From assembly GCA_964372115.1 (NCBI GenBank), contig CAYJPN010000011.1, forward strand, positions 1-64,000: a stretch of DNA of 64,000 nt, in the 5' to 3' direction. The position numbers and the translations under genes were made by a program. Shown here piece after piece: positions 45,138 to 54,668 of this stretch (positions are counted from its first letter, which is position 1; the number at the start of each line of letters is the position of its first letter). Below the pieces are notes generated by a model. That model did no database searches. It was given only the letters and a program-made list of their open reading frames with translations, and had not been told where the DNA came from. The stretch is from CG2-30-36-16 sp964372115. Lineage in GTDB: Bacteria; Bacteroidota; Ignavibacteria; Ignavibacteriales; Ignavibacteriaceae.

Positions 45138-46058
45138 ATGAAAACTCCAAATAAAGTTGTAAATATTATCGGGTTCCCCATGGATTTAGGCGCCGGGCGG
45201 CGGGGTGTTGATATGGGACCATCGGCGTTACGCATAGCCGGACTTGAGGATAGCCTGCGCGAGCTTGGTTATACAGTTAACGACAGCGGGGATGTTCATA
45301 TTCAAATAATGGAACGACAAAAAATTACCAACCCAAAGCTTAAATATCTTGGCGAAATTTTAAAGACCTCAAAAATTTTAGCATCAAGGGTTGAAAGAGC
45401 GCTTGAGAGCGGTCAATTCCCGCTTTGCATCGGAGGTGATCATTCTATGGCTCTTGGCTCAATTGCCGGCATTTCATCTTACTGCAGAAAAAACAAATTG
45501 AAACTCGGTGTTGTTTGGATTGACGCGCATACAGATATGAATACAGACACCACCACACCTTCCGGAAATATTCATGGGATGCCGGTGGCAGCCGCAATCG
45601 GTTTGGGACATGAAAAGCTTGTAAATTTTTATGGTCATTCTCCCAAAGTAAAACCTGAAAACATGGCGCTGATTGGAATACGAAGTATAGATTTTAAAGA
45701 GCGCGAAAATATAAAAAAATTAAAACTGCCGGTTTACACTATGTCGGATGTAGATAAATTGGGGATACATAGAATTATTGTTAAAGTGCTAAAGCAGTTC
45801 AAAGAAAATGTCGACCATATTCATGTAAGTTTTGATTTAGACAGTGTAGACCCAACGGTAGCCCCCGGTGTTGGAACGCCGGTTCCGGGCGGACTAAGTT
45901 ACCGCGAAACACATCTGCTTATGGAAGCAATTGCTGAATGCGGATGTATGAATTCGTTAGAAGTGGCTGAAGTAAACCCTATACTTGATGAGAGAAATAA
46001 AAGCGCCCGCTTTGCAGCAGACGTTATTGCCTCGAGTATGGGCAAAAGAATTTTGTAA
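45138..46058 (+). CDS. rocF: Arginase (ureohydrolase family)
   Basis: A 306-aa ureohydrolase. The binuclear manganese site motifs are all present: GGDHSMALGS (about 99-108), WIDAHTDMNT (about 125-134) and SFDLDSVDPTVAPGVGTPVP (about 230-249), the last being the arginase form of the signature. The start PMDLGAGRRGVDMGPSAL is also typical for arginases rather than agmatinases. It should convert arginine to ornithine and urea. It is divergent from the SpoIID gene with 164 bp between them, and no urease or ornithine gene lies nearby. Confidence 0.92.
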   Translation: MKTPNKVVNIIGFPMDLGAGRRGVDMGPSALRIAGLEDSLRELGYTVNDSGDVHIQIMERQKITNPKLKYLGEILKTSKILASRVERALESGQFPLCIGGDHSMALGSIAGISSYCRKNKLKLGVVWIDAHTDMNTDTTTPSGNIHGMPVAAAIGLGHEKLVNFYGHSPKVKPENMALIGIRSIDFKERENIKKLKLPVYTMSDVDKLGIHRIIVKVLKQFKENVDHIHVSFDLDSVDPTVAPGVGTPVPGGLSYRETHLLMEAIAECGCMNSLEVAEVNPILDERNKSARFAADVIASSMGKRIL

Positions 46059-46218
46059 CTATTTGTAATTTTATAAATTTTCCTGATAGTCTATAAATCT
46101 ATATTTTTAAAAATTTTAGTTGAGATTAAAATATTTACAAATTGGCAAAATTATTTTCTAACGTAGAATAGCAGATACACGGATAGGTTAGAATATTTTT
46201 ATCAAATATAGAGAGCAA

Positions 46219-46725
46219 GTGTACAGAAACCAATTAATACTTTTATATATTTTAATGTTTATAGCATTATCTCTTATCTCAAAAATGCTTGACATAATTG
46301 ATATTTCGGTTGTTTCAATACTTACGTATACAATTATTTTTTACGGACTAAGCGTTGTGTATGCTTCGTTCAATAAAAATAGAATGGCGCTGTTTGTCGG
46401 AACCGTATTGTTTTTAGTTGGTGTTTTTCTTTTTATTCTAAACAATTTTGAGTTTATAAATTCAGGCGAGGTTATACTTCCCGCTTCATTTTTGATAATA
46501 GGATTGAGTTTTTTGCTTTTGTATTTCAGTAAAAGAGAAGATACTGTTTTTTTTATTTTAGGTAGTTTGTCGTTAGCTGTCGGTATTATAATAACATTGT
46601 TAACAGGGCATATCAATCTTCAGACTTATTTTGCCACGGTTATACAAATAACAAAAAGTTACTGGCAAATAATAATTATTTTTATGATTGTAATTGTATT
46701 ACTTGAACGAATCGATAAAAAATAG
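46219..46725 (+). CDS. Integral membrane protein of unknown function
   Basis: A 168-aa protein of five or six hydrophobic segments (for example LILLYILMFIALSLI, ALFVGTVLFLVGVFLFIL, PASFLIIGLSFLLLYF, IIIIFMIVIVLLE) with short polar loops and a basic tail (RIDKK). It resembles small LiaF/DUF5668-type membrane proteins in look only; I cannot place it. The start is GTG with a weak GAGAG in front. Its TAG stop is directly adjacent to the stop of the converging anti-sigma gene, with no base between. Confidence 0.6.
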   Translation: MYRNQLILLYILMFIALSLISKMLDIIDISVVSILTYTIIFYGLSVVYASFNKNRMALFVGTVLFLVGVFLFILNNFEFINSGEVILPASFLIIGLSFLLLYFSKREDTVFFILGSLSLAVGIIITLLTGHINLQTYFATVIQITKSYWQIIIIFMIVIVLLERIDKK

Positions 46726-48009
46726 TTACCGAACAGTTCCCTGCAAAATAATTTTACTTCCAGGTCTTTCTGCTTCCGTATTAATTTCCTCTGTAATTCT
46801 TACTTCAGCACCCGGTTTAACCCAATCTCCCGAAACAGTTGCGGTTAAAGTAAAAGCTCCTTCTTCAGCATTGAATGAGACAATAGGTTCAAACTTACTC
46901 CCTGAGTTTATCCATATTTGGTACACACTTTCGCCCGGGAGTAATGGAAGACCGGATAACCTGAATAAAGCTTCTCCTTTTTCGCCGCTTAAAAATAGTT
47001 TTGCATCCGCCTTGCTGTTAAAATCTGCCGATGATAACTCGGCAACAAAAAGACCCCGCGAGTCCATTATTTGATTCATGGTTTCTTCGTTAGTAAGCTG
47101 AGTTTGTAAACTTCCAACCTGGTTATTTAACTCTTTTATTTTGCTTTCATAACCGTCAACGATTCCCATATACTTATAATAACCGAAACCGGCGGCAGCA
47201 ATTAAAACGAACAAAAATAGTATAAACAAAACAATGCCGGCGCTGCTTTTTCTCTTTTTGGTTTCTACAGTGTATTTTGATTTATATTTCTCTTGCGCTA
47301 ATTTTATCCCGGTATCTTGCTCTGCCAATTTATCCAGTTCGTATGCTGGTATTGGAGTTTGCGGAATATTTCCAAAAGTTTTTTCCCTGTTCGAATCCTG
47401 ACTTAGCCGCTCTTTTGTTTGCGTATCAAGTGAAGGGTTAGCGGATTGTTGCACCTGTTCCTTGGGTGAAACTACTTCAAATTCCGAGTCATCAGAGTCT
47501 TGAACAGTTATTCTATTAAGATTATCATCCTGCGTTTTTGCCGGTTCGGGTTCTTTTGTTACCCCGGCATTTGTTACCGGTGAAGGAATGAATTTAAAAT
47601 CCTTTTCAATGGTGGTAATTTCATCAGCAGTCATCTCTTTTATTTCATGATTAGGAAAATCATCAAATACAGAAGTTATGTCATCCTCATCAGACTCAAT
47701 AACTTTAGGAGCCGGAGATTCCGCTTTTTTTTCTTCCTTTACCAAAAATTCTTTTGAAGTTGGTGCCGCTTTTTTCTTTTTTAATTCCTCCTGAAGACGA
47801 TAAAGTTTCCTGGCTACTTTATCTTTTACATCAATTGATGGAGATTCCATATTTAATATTGCCGGAAGTAATGCAGCAAGATTTTGGAATTCGCCCAACT
47901 CCTCGTACTCAAATGGTTCTTTCGAATCAATTATCGAAACGATTTTATCAATATCCTCTTTAACAAGGCAGCCAAGTGAATAAGCGTACATAAGGTTTTT
48001 GCTTTCCAT
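46726..48009 (-). CDS. RskA-type anti-sigma factor with long acidic linker
   Basis: A 427-aa membrane protein. The N-terminus (about 1-95, MESKNLMYAYSLGCLVKEDI) is a short helical anti-sigma region that should bind the sigma factor. It is followed by an unusual, acidic and low-complexity linker of about 150 residues (for example VIESDEDDITSVFDDFPNHE), one transmembrane segment (GIVLFILFLFVLIAAAGFGY, about 258-277), a coiled stretch, and a C-terminal RskA domain (LSGLPLLPGESVYQIWINSG). The gene overlaps the sigma-factor stop by one base (TAATG), the standard arrangement for a regulated pair. The linker is longer than in typical RskA proteins. Confidence 0.88.
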   Translation of the reverse strand: MESKNLMYAYSLGCLVKEDIDKIVSIIDSKEPFEYEELGEFQNLAALLPAILNMESPSIDVKDKVARKLYRLQEELKKKKAAPTSKEFLVKEEKKAESPAPKVIESDEDDITSVFDDFPNHEIKEMTADEITTIEKDFKFIPSPVTNAGVTKEPEPAKTQDDNLNRITVQDSDDSEFEVVSPKEQVQQSANPSLDTQTKERLSQDSNREKTFGNIPQTPIPAYELDKLAEQDTGIKLAQEKYKSKYTVETKKRKSSAGIVLFILFLFVLIAAAGFGYYKYMGIVDGYESKIKELNNQVGSLQTQLTNEETMNQIMDSRGLFVAELSSADFNSKADAKLFLSGEKGEALFRLSGLPLLPGESVYQIWINSGSKFEPIVSFNAEEGAFTLTATVSGDWVKPGAEVRITEEINTEAERPGSKIILQGTVR

Positions 48010-48587
48010 TACACATCCCCCCTGATCAAGTTATCTTTTAGATTGGATAAGGCAATTTTAATTTTCGATTTTACGGTCTGTAATGGAATGTTCAGCTTTG
48101 CGGCAATTTCCTGTTCTGTTAAACCCTCGTAATAAGCAAGATAAATTACATATTGCTGCGCGTCTGTAAGCTTGTTTAGAGCGGTTTCAACGCTGCTTTT
48201 TATATTTAATGCGGTTTTAATATCAAGCGAATCTATCTTTTGCGATAAATGAGGGACAATATATTTATCTTCATACTCCGACGAATATTCCGGCAAATTT
48301 CCGGCAAGTTTATTCCTACTTATAATATCAACTGCCTTATTGCGTCCGAGCGTAATTAACCAGGTGTAAACGTTTTCTGTCTCAAAGTTAAAGGAATTAC
48401 TTTTAAGCCATATTATTACAAATACATCTGCCAGAATTTCTTCTGCTAATGATTGTTCTGTTACAATTTTTTTTATTAATGTATAGAGCAGGGAGGAGTA
48501 CCTGTTGTACAATGCTTCGAGTGCTTTTGAATCATGTTTAGCAACACGCCGCATCAGGTCGATATCTGATGATGGAATATTTGTCAT
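48009..48587 (-). CDS. ECF-type RNA polymerase sigma factor
   Basis: A 192-aa sigma-70-family factor with regions 2 and 4 only. Region 2 is about 12-80 (ALEALYNRYSSLLYTLIKKI, AEEILADVFVIIWLKS, VYTWLITLGRNKAVDIIS). Region 4 is about 130-185 (LNKLTDAQQYVIYLAYYEGL, TEQEIAAKLNIPLQTVKSKI). It is SigK-like in partner: the next gene is an RskA-type anti-sigma factor overlapping by one base. The stimulus is not evident; no obvious regulon member is adjacent apart from possible autoregulation. Confidence 0.93.
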   Translation of the reverse strand: MTNIPSSDIDLMRRVAKHDSKALEALYNRYSSLLYTLIKKIVTEQSLAEEILADVFVIIWLKSNSFNFETENVYTWLITLGRNKAVDIISRNKLAGNLPEYSSEYEDKYIVPHLSQKIDSLDIKTALNIKSSVETALNKLTDAQQYVIYLAYYEGLTEQEIAAKLNIPLQTVKSKIKIALSNLKDNLIRGDV

Positions 48588-48732
48588 TTTAATCGTTTGT
48601 TTTGATTGCGTTAATACACCGCAAAAGTAAAGTTATAACTGCTAAAAATCAATCGGTTACTAAAATGTTGCAATTGTCATTTATTTTAAACCCGCAATTG
48701 GCATACTTTTTCATTTTTACCACAACAACATT

Positions 48733-50643
48733 TTATTCCATTCTACTTATTATAACCATGTTTTGATGATTTGAAATATTTTTTGCTTCGGCAGTAAACA
48801 AATAATCGAGTCTCGGTTTGTAGTATTCTGAAATTTTACCACGCACCATTTTTAATGTGCTGTTTAAAAATTTATTCTGTTCTGTAAACCCCTCGCCAAG
48901 AACCGCTACCGCAGAAGGAAGCCAGCGCGAAGGGAACATTCCTTCAAACTCGCCGCCTTCTTTAAATTTGTTTATTTCGTTTTCAAAAAGTTCAAGCGCA
49001 GCTTTTTGTCCTTCGTTTTCATGAACCGACAGACTTTTGCTTTTTAGATATCGTAAAACCGCCTCTTTGTTTGGCACAAGCAGCGTAACTGTATATGGAG
49101 ACTGATTGTTGAACAACATTACTTGATCGATAAACAGTGATTTTTCGGTAAGCGCTTCTTCAATACCTTCCGGGCTGTACTTTTCACCATCGCTTGCAAT
49201 AAGCAGACTTTTATTTCTCCCAAGCACATATAGGAAACCATCCTCATCAAGATAACCGAGGTCACCAGTATATAACCAGCCATCCCTTAATGCTTCATCG
49301 GTTGCTTTATCATTCTTCCAATAACCCACCATTACATTTTCACCTTTCACAACTATCTCACCTTTTTCTCCTGTTTTTAATTCGTTCCCCTTTTCGTCAC
49401 AAATTTTTGTTTGAAGATTTGGAACAATCTTACCGGAAGAGCCGAGTTTATGCGAAGCGGGAACATTTGCAGAAATAACCGGAGCAGCTTCGGTTAGACC
49501 ATAACCCTGAAACATGGGGATACCGATTGCATAAAAAAATCTTTGAAGTTCAATATCGAGCAGAGCGCCGCCGCCGATAAAAAATTCGAGCCTGCCTCCA
49601 AAACTTTCTCTAATTTTACTAAAGATTAATTTATCATAAAGCAGATACAGTGGTTTTTTTATTTTTTTTATTCCTTTCCCTTTATCGCAGCCCTTACCAT
49701 TATAATCGTATGCAACTTTTAGAGCGGTGTTAAATAGCTTTTCAATTTTCACTCCTTTATCCCGTATACCTTTTTCTATATTTTTTCTAAAATTTTTTGC
49801 AAGCGCAGGAACGCTGAGTAAAAATGTCGGACGTATATCTTTAATATTTTGTGGAATATTTTTTAATGTTTCAAGAGCTGTTTTCCCCTGCTGAATAGAA
49901 GCCATTGATGCGCCGTTTTTCATCAAGGTATAAATACCGGCGGTATGAGCAAAAGCATGATCCCATGGTAAAATTAAAAGAGAATTATAACTAACGGGTA
50001 TCGGCAGCAAAGCTGATGACTGCTCTATGTTAGCAGTATAATTGCGGTGCGTTAAAATAATACCTTTCGGGTCGGCGGTTGTACCGGATGTGTAACAAAT
50101 ATTTGCATAATCATTTTCTGCAACCGACTTCCATCTTTTTTCAAAATCACCCATGTTTACTTTTAAATATTGTCTGCCGAGTGCCCTCAATTCATCAGCA
50201 AAAAATTCATCATCCTCTTTTTCCGGCATAACATCAAGCAGGATAACTTTTTCAAGCTCCGGCAAGTCGTTTTTGATTTTTCTTATTTTGTGTGCCTGTC
50301 CTTGAGAAACAAAAACCATTTTACACTCCGAGTGGGCAAGCCGGAATTTGAGATCGTTCAGTTCATCTATCTTTACAGAAATGGGAACATTTATACCGCC
50401 GCAGTACAAAATTGCAAGTTCGCTTATTACCCATAAATTCCTTCCTTCGCATATTAACGCTGCTCTATCTCCTTTTTCAAATCCAATGCTCATCAAACCT
50501 GCGGCTAAACTGTAAACTTCTTCCCTAATTTTTAAGTATGTTGTTCCCTTATAGCCGGCGCCATCATTTTCCCACATCAAAATATTATCAGGGAATTGTT
50601 TAGCGGATTCTTCAAGAAGTAAAGGAAGTGTTCTCTGCTGCAT
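48733..50643 (-). CDS. Long-chain acyl-CoA synthetase (AMP-forming)
   Basis: A 636-aa ANL-superfamily enzyme that activates fatty acids with ATP and CoA. Motifs are ICYTSGTTADPKGIILTHRN (the P-loop), YGLTEAAPVISAN, WLYTGDLGYLDEDGFLYVLG and GRNKSLLIASDGEKYSPEGI, with the catalytic-lysine region near LNSTLKMVRGK at the C-terminus. It looks like the FadD15-type long form. GGAG precedes the ATG. It is on the same strand as the sigma/anti-sigma pair but 145 bp away; I infer an independent transcript. Confidence 0.93.
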   Translation of the reverse strand: MQQRTLPLLLEESAKQFPDNILMWENDGAGYKGTTYLKIREEVYSLAAGLMSIGFEKGDRAALICEGRNLWVISELAILYCGGINVPISVKIDELNDLKFRLAHSECKMVFVSQGQAHKIRKIKNDLPELEKVILLDVMPEKEDDEFFADELRALGRQYLKVNMGDFEKRWKSVAENDYANICYTSGTTADPKGIILTHRNYTANIEQSSALLPIPVSYNSLLILPWDHAFAHTAGIYTLMKNGASMASIQQGKTALETLKNIPQNIKDIRPTFLLSVPALAKNFRKNIEKGIRDKGVKIEKLFNTALKVAYDYNGKGCDKGKGIKKIKKPLYLLYDKLIFSKIRESFGGRLEFFIGGGALLDIELQRFFYAIGIPMFQGYGLTEAAPVISANVPASHKLGSSGKIVPNLQTKICDEKGNELKTGEKGEIVVKGENVMVGYWKNDKATDEALRDGWLYTGDLGYLDEDGFLYVLGRNKSLLIASDGEKYSPEGIEEALTEKSLFIDQVMLFNNQSPYTVTLLVPNKEAVLRYLKSKSLSVHENEGQKAALELFENEINKFKEGGEFEGMFPSRWLPSAVAVLGEGFTEQNKFLNSTLKMVRGKISEYYKPRLDYLFTAEAKNISNHQNMVIISRME

Positions 50644-50766
50644 AACATCTCCGGAATTAGAAATGAAAAAGAAATAACATTACAATGATAGAATGCAATG
50701 TGTAATTAGTCAAACAGATAAAGTGAAAGTTTTACTTTTGTAAAATAGTCGGTTGTATATAAGATT

Positions 50767-52680
50767 TTATCGTCCTCCGCTTAACACTGCTTTAAGCTGG
50801 TTATAAAAATTTAAGGCTCGCAAATTTTTAGGATTTATGTTCAAACTTTTTTCTACAGAATTAAGCGCGTTTTTATAATCACCCTTAAGATAATATGCCC
50901 CCGCAATGTTGTATAATAAAGCGGCGTCACCGCTGTTCAGTTTTACAGCTTCGCTAAGATACGAGAGAGCCTTGTCAACATTTTTTCTTTCCAGGGCAAT
51001 TTGACCGAGCCATTTATAAGAAAAAAATGACGGCTTTTGCCGGTGAAGTTTTTTTAGAAAATATTCACCTAAATTTATCTGTCCGGTTTCTATAAGTTTG
51101 TTTGCCGCATACTCTGTTGCCGTGGCGTTGACGGGGCGGTCTTCAACAATTGCATTCATTTCGCGTGCAAAGTTTTTATAATCATGCATTTTGAAAAACC
51201 TCTCAGCAAGTTTGCTGTGTGCCGAAGCCCATAAAATGCGGAGGTTAATAACTTCTATCGCCATACTGTCCACCCAATCTTTATATTGAAAATTATTCAA
51301 CTTTACATTCGGCGCTCCCTTTGGGACAAATGGGTAAGAACCAGTTAGTGCGGCAAGACGCATTTGTGCAATAACACTATCTAATCTTGTTACAGGAAAA
51401 TCCGCAGCAAGTAAGGTATCCTGTAACGATTTATTTACCGCAAGTTTTTTCCCTGCAGGAAGGTATTTAGTGTCTTCCATTTTATTAAAAAATGTTTTAG
51501 CAATTAATAAATACCCTTCCTCTGTTGGATGCAGGTGATCGACCGTTAAGTTATAGCCGACAATTCCATCACGACTGTTTGCGTCAAATGCGGAATCAAT
51601 TAACGCAACCGGGTTGGCAAACTCACCCGCAAGATTTTTTATAATTTTATTTATTTTTTCAGGCGCCCTAAACCTTAGCGCGTCAAGCTCCTTTGCGTAA
51701 ATAAAAAGTTCTTTTGCCTTTACAATATTTTTTTGTTCGAGTTCTAATTTAGCCTGGTTATATATTTTGCGGGCTGATGGCAGCGATTTTTTTTCTGCCG
51801 AAATAAAAGGAGCAACGTCTTTAATGTTCATCGAAAGCGTTCCGACGATTACCGGGATGCCGGCGTCTTTAAAATATTTTAGAATATCCTTAAAATTTCC
51901 TCTGAACTGTTCAATGCCTGAATTGAATGTATCCGAGTTTAGGGGAATGAGCGACTCGCCAATCATTTTACCCATTAATGTTTCATTGCTTGGTTTGTCA
52001 ATTTTTTCTGAAGATGAGAAAAAACCTTGCAGCCATCCGACAAAATCCCTTAAAAGCTGGGTAGTTTTATAATCCATCAATGTTATGTACGCGTTTTTTA
52101 AAAAACGCGACTGCCCCATCGAAATAGCAGACCCGGCGCCGAGTGCACCATAATACTCATTATGTCCGGCGTAAATCAATATCAGGTCGGGTTTCTGTTT
52201 TATAATCGCCGGCACAAAATCGCGAATGGTATAGCTGTTAATGGCAGAAATTCCACAATTAATTACTTCAATAATATTTTCGGGATAAAGCAGTTCTAAC
52301 CGTCTTTTTAGCTGCCTCGAAAAAGAAGCATTCGGCACATAAGGCCAGCCTGCAGTGCTGCTTCCGCCAAGAACAAAAACTCTAAAAGCATTTTTTTTCT
52401 TTTCAATATCGAATGCATCGTTTATTACACCCGGCGCAGTGTTAAGGTTACTAAAATACTTTAAAGAAACTGCGGGATTTAGGAAATATTTATCGGGGTA
52501 GTTATTTATCGTTATAAACTGGGTATAGTCGGTTCCGTAATTAAAAACTCTTAAACCTATTTCGAGCAGAATAAAAAATAAAACCGGGATTAAAACTGGT
52601 ACGGAATAAAACCAAAATGGAGTTTTAGCAGGGACAGCTTCAGTTTTTCGGGTTTGAGTTTTTGTCAATTTGTTTTTCAT
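50767..52680 (-). CDS. Membrane-anchored SGNH hydrolase-like protein with TPR repeats
   Basis: A 637-aa protein with one N-terminal membrane segment (FYSVPVLIPVLFFILLEIGL, about 24-43). An SGNH/GDSL-type domain follows: the serine block FVLGGSSTAGWPY (about 98-110), GISAINS, the asparagine block LIYAGHNEYYG (about 170-180) and the D-x-x-H block VDHLHPTEEGY (about 385). The C-terminal part (about 530-635) carries TPR-like repeats (KALSYLSEAVKLNSGDAALL, YKNALNSVEKSLNINPKNLR). It may be an acetyl- or acyl-esterase for a surface polymer. It diverges from the PPIase and the carbamoyltransferase operon; SGNH proteins commonly accompany SxtJ and DUF5989 genes in other genomes, from memory. Confidence 0.85.
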   Translation of the reverse strand: MKNKLTKTQTRKTEAVPAKTPFWFYSVPVLIPVLFFILLEIGLRVFNYGTDYTQFITINNYPDKYFLNPAVSLKYFSNLNTAPGVINDAFDIEKKKNAFRVFVLGGSSTAGWPYVPNASFSRQLKRRLELLYPENIIEVINCGISAINSYTIRDFVPAIIKQKPDLILIYAGHNEYYGALGAGSAISMGQSRFLKNAYITLMDYKTTQLLRDFVGWLQGFFSSSEKIDKPSNETLMGKMIGESLIPLNSDTFNSGIEQFRGNFKDILKYFKDAGIPVIVGTLSMNIKDVAPFISAEKKSLPSARKIYNQAKLELEQKNIVKAKELFIYAKELDALRFRAPEKINKIIKNLAGEFANPVALIDSAFDANSRDGIVGYNLTVDHLHPTEEGYLLIAKTFFNKMEDTKYLPAGKKLAVNKSLQDTLLAADFPVTRLDSVIAQMRLAALTGSYPFVPKGAPNVKLNNFQYKDWVDSMAIEVINLRILWASAHSKLAERFFKMHDYKNFAREMNAIVEDRPVNATATEYAANKLIETGQINLGEYFLKKLHRQKPSFFSYKWLGQIALERKNVDKALSYLSEAVKLNSGDAALLYNIAGAYYLKGDYKNALNSVEKSLNINPKNLRALNFYNQLKAVLSGGR

Positions 52681-52806
52681 ATAAACCAGGTATACTACAA
52701 TTATTTTAGGGGCTTTTTAATTAATTAACTTTATTAACCGCACTTTTGTAAATTTGGCACTTAAAATTTTATCTGTAAAAATAATATTCTTATGCCAAGG
52801 AAACGA

Positions 52807-54648
52807 ATGAAAAAATTGTTAGCAGTGGTTTTATTTTTTTCGACTTTTCATTTTGTAAACGCTCAAAATGTTCTTGATAAAGCTGTTGCAAAAATTGGCG
52901 ACCTTACTATTACGGGCGGAGAGTTTCAACAGCGTTATGAACTCACCCCGGTTTTCGGAAAACACAGAAAAGGCAGCACAGAATCAAAAAAAATTGAATT
53001 CCTTTATTCTTTAATCGCTGAAAAACTTTGGGCTTTTGAAGCGGAAAAAAGAGGCTTGGATACAACCAGCGTCATTACTTTTACAACGGAAGCTTTTGAA
53101 AAGATGTTTGTTAGGGATGAGTTGTACAAACAGGAAATAAAAAATAAGATTTTTATATCGCCTGAAGAGATGACTGAAGGTCTTAGGCGTGAATCAACAA
53201 AACTTAAAGTAAATTTTCTGTTTAGTGAAGATAAGGATGAAATTTTCGGGCTGTACAAATTTTTGCAACAGGGAATTCCTTTCGATTCAATTTTAGCCGA
53301 AAGTCCTGAAAAAGATGAACAAAAGGAACCAGTTGAAATTGAATTCGGCAAAATGGATGATGCTGTTGAGGATTCCCTTTATAATCTTTCGATAGGACAA
53401 TATACATCCCCAATTTTTACACCTGACGGCTGGTACATATTTATCTTAAAAAATACAATCCAAACACTTTTATTGGATGATAATGACAAAGAGGCACTAA
53501 ATAAAAAAGCGAAAAAAATTATTGAAGCAAGAAAAACCGGGGAACGTTACAGACAATTTTTCGTCGATTTTTTTAAAAACAAAAAAGTTGAAGTAGATTC
53601 GAAAATTTTCAAATCGATATCAATAGATATTTATAATACACTGTTGGATAAAAAAAATAATTTTGCCATTAACGACACCACGCCGGTTTATTTTTTAGCC
53701 GAAGATGTATTAAAAGTTGAAGCCTCACTCGGTAAAGATACACTTGCCCTTCCATTTATTCTGTTCGATGAAAACCCGTTTTCTGTAAAAAAAACAATCC
53801 GCCTTTTAGCGTTCGATGGTTTTAGCATTCAAAAGCTTACATTAAATAACGTAGCCGCCGCATTAGATTTCCGGTTTAAAAACATGGTTGAGCAGGAATT
53901 ACTTGCAAGGGAAGGTTACAAACGCGGACTCCAGTATCTTCCATCTGTTCAAAAAGAAGTTGCGATTTGGAAAGAAAACTATTTAACACAGGTGCTGCAA
54001 AATCAATTTGTCGATTCAGTTGAAGTTACAAATAAAGAAGTTACTGCTGAATATAATAGAACAAATAAAAAAGATGAATATACCGCAATGGTAAATATAA
54101 TTGAAGTATTAACTGCCGATGCGGAAACTTCCCAGGAGGTTTTGAATAGATTAAATGCCGGTGAAGATATCCACAAACTTGCGGAACAATTTTCAATCCG
54201 CAAAACCACAAAAAAAACAAGGGGGGAATGGGGATTGGTGAGTGTTGACAGTCTTGGTGAAATTGGAAAGATTGCCTCTAAGATGGAAATTGGTGAATTG
54301 TATGGTCCATTAAAACTAAAAGAAGGATATTCTATCTTCAAATTAAAAAATAAGTTTGATAAAAAAGTTGTAATGCCGGAACCTTTTGAAAAAAAGAAAG
54401 CGGAGATTACACGAAAACTTGCTTTAGAAAAAGTAAAAGCAAAAATGATTCGGTTTACAGTTGCCCTCGCCAGAAAATATGGTTTCGCGGTTGATCTCGA
54501 TTTGCTTGAATCAATTGAAGTAACTAACATTAACTCGTTCGGCATGCGTTATATCGGTTTCGGCGGCAAGATAACCGCAGTGCCATTATCTGCTCCAAAT
54601 ACCGGGTGGATAGAGCCGTATATAAAAAGCCAATCAATAATTCAATAA
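52807..54648 (+). CDS. Periplasmic peptidyl-prolyl isomerase (parvulin/SurA-like)
   Basis: A protein of about 613 aa. A signal peptide (MKKLLAVVLFFSTFHFVNAQ) leads to a SurA/PpiD-like N-terminal chaperone region (about 25-110, including FQQRYELTPVFGKHR). A degenerate first parvulin-type region lies around 130-215 (PVEIEFGKMDDAVEDSLYNL) and a clear parvulin domain around 425-520 (GEDIHKLAEQFSIRKTTKKT, RGEWGLVS, KMEIGELYGPLKLKEGYSIF). It should assist outer-membrane or secreted protein folding. I chose the ATG at 52807, preceded by AAGGA, over the ATG 15 bp upstream that lacks a ribosome site. It is followed after 20 bp by the carbamoyltransferase gene. Confidence 0.87.
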   Translation: MKKLLAVVLFFSTFHFVNAQNVLDKAVAKIGDLTITGGEFQQRYELTPVFGKHRKGSTESKKIEFLYSLIAEKLWAFEAEKRGLDTTSVITFTTEAFEKMFVRDELYKQEIKNKIFISPEEMTEGLRRESTKLKVNFLFSEDKDEIFGLYKFLQQGIPFDSILAESPEKDEQKEPVEIEFGKMDDAVEDSLYNLSIGQYTSPIFTPDGWYIFILKNTIQTLLLDDNDKEALNKKAKKIIEARKTGERYRQFFVDFFKNKKVEVDSKIFKSISIDIYNTLLDKKNNFAINDTTPVYFLAEDVLKVEASLGKDTLALPFILFDENPFSVKKTIRLLAFDGFSIQKLTLNNVAAALDFRFKNMVEQELLAREGYKRGLQYLPSVQKEVAIWKENYLTQVLQNQFVDSVEVTNKEVTAEYNRTNKKDEYTAMVNIIEVLTADAETSQEVLNRLNAGEDIHKLAEQFSIRKTTKKTRGEWGLVSVDSLGEIGKIASKMEIGELYGPLKLKEGYSIFKLKNKFDKKVVMPEPFEKKKAEITRKLALEKVKAKMIRFTVALARKYGFAVDLDLLESIEVTNINSFGMRYIGFGGKITAVPLSAPNTGWIEPYIKSQSIIQ

Positions 54649-54668
54649 TTCAATAATTAAAAGACCAA

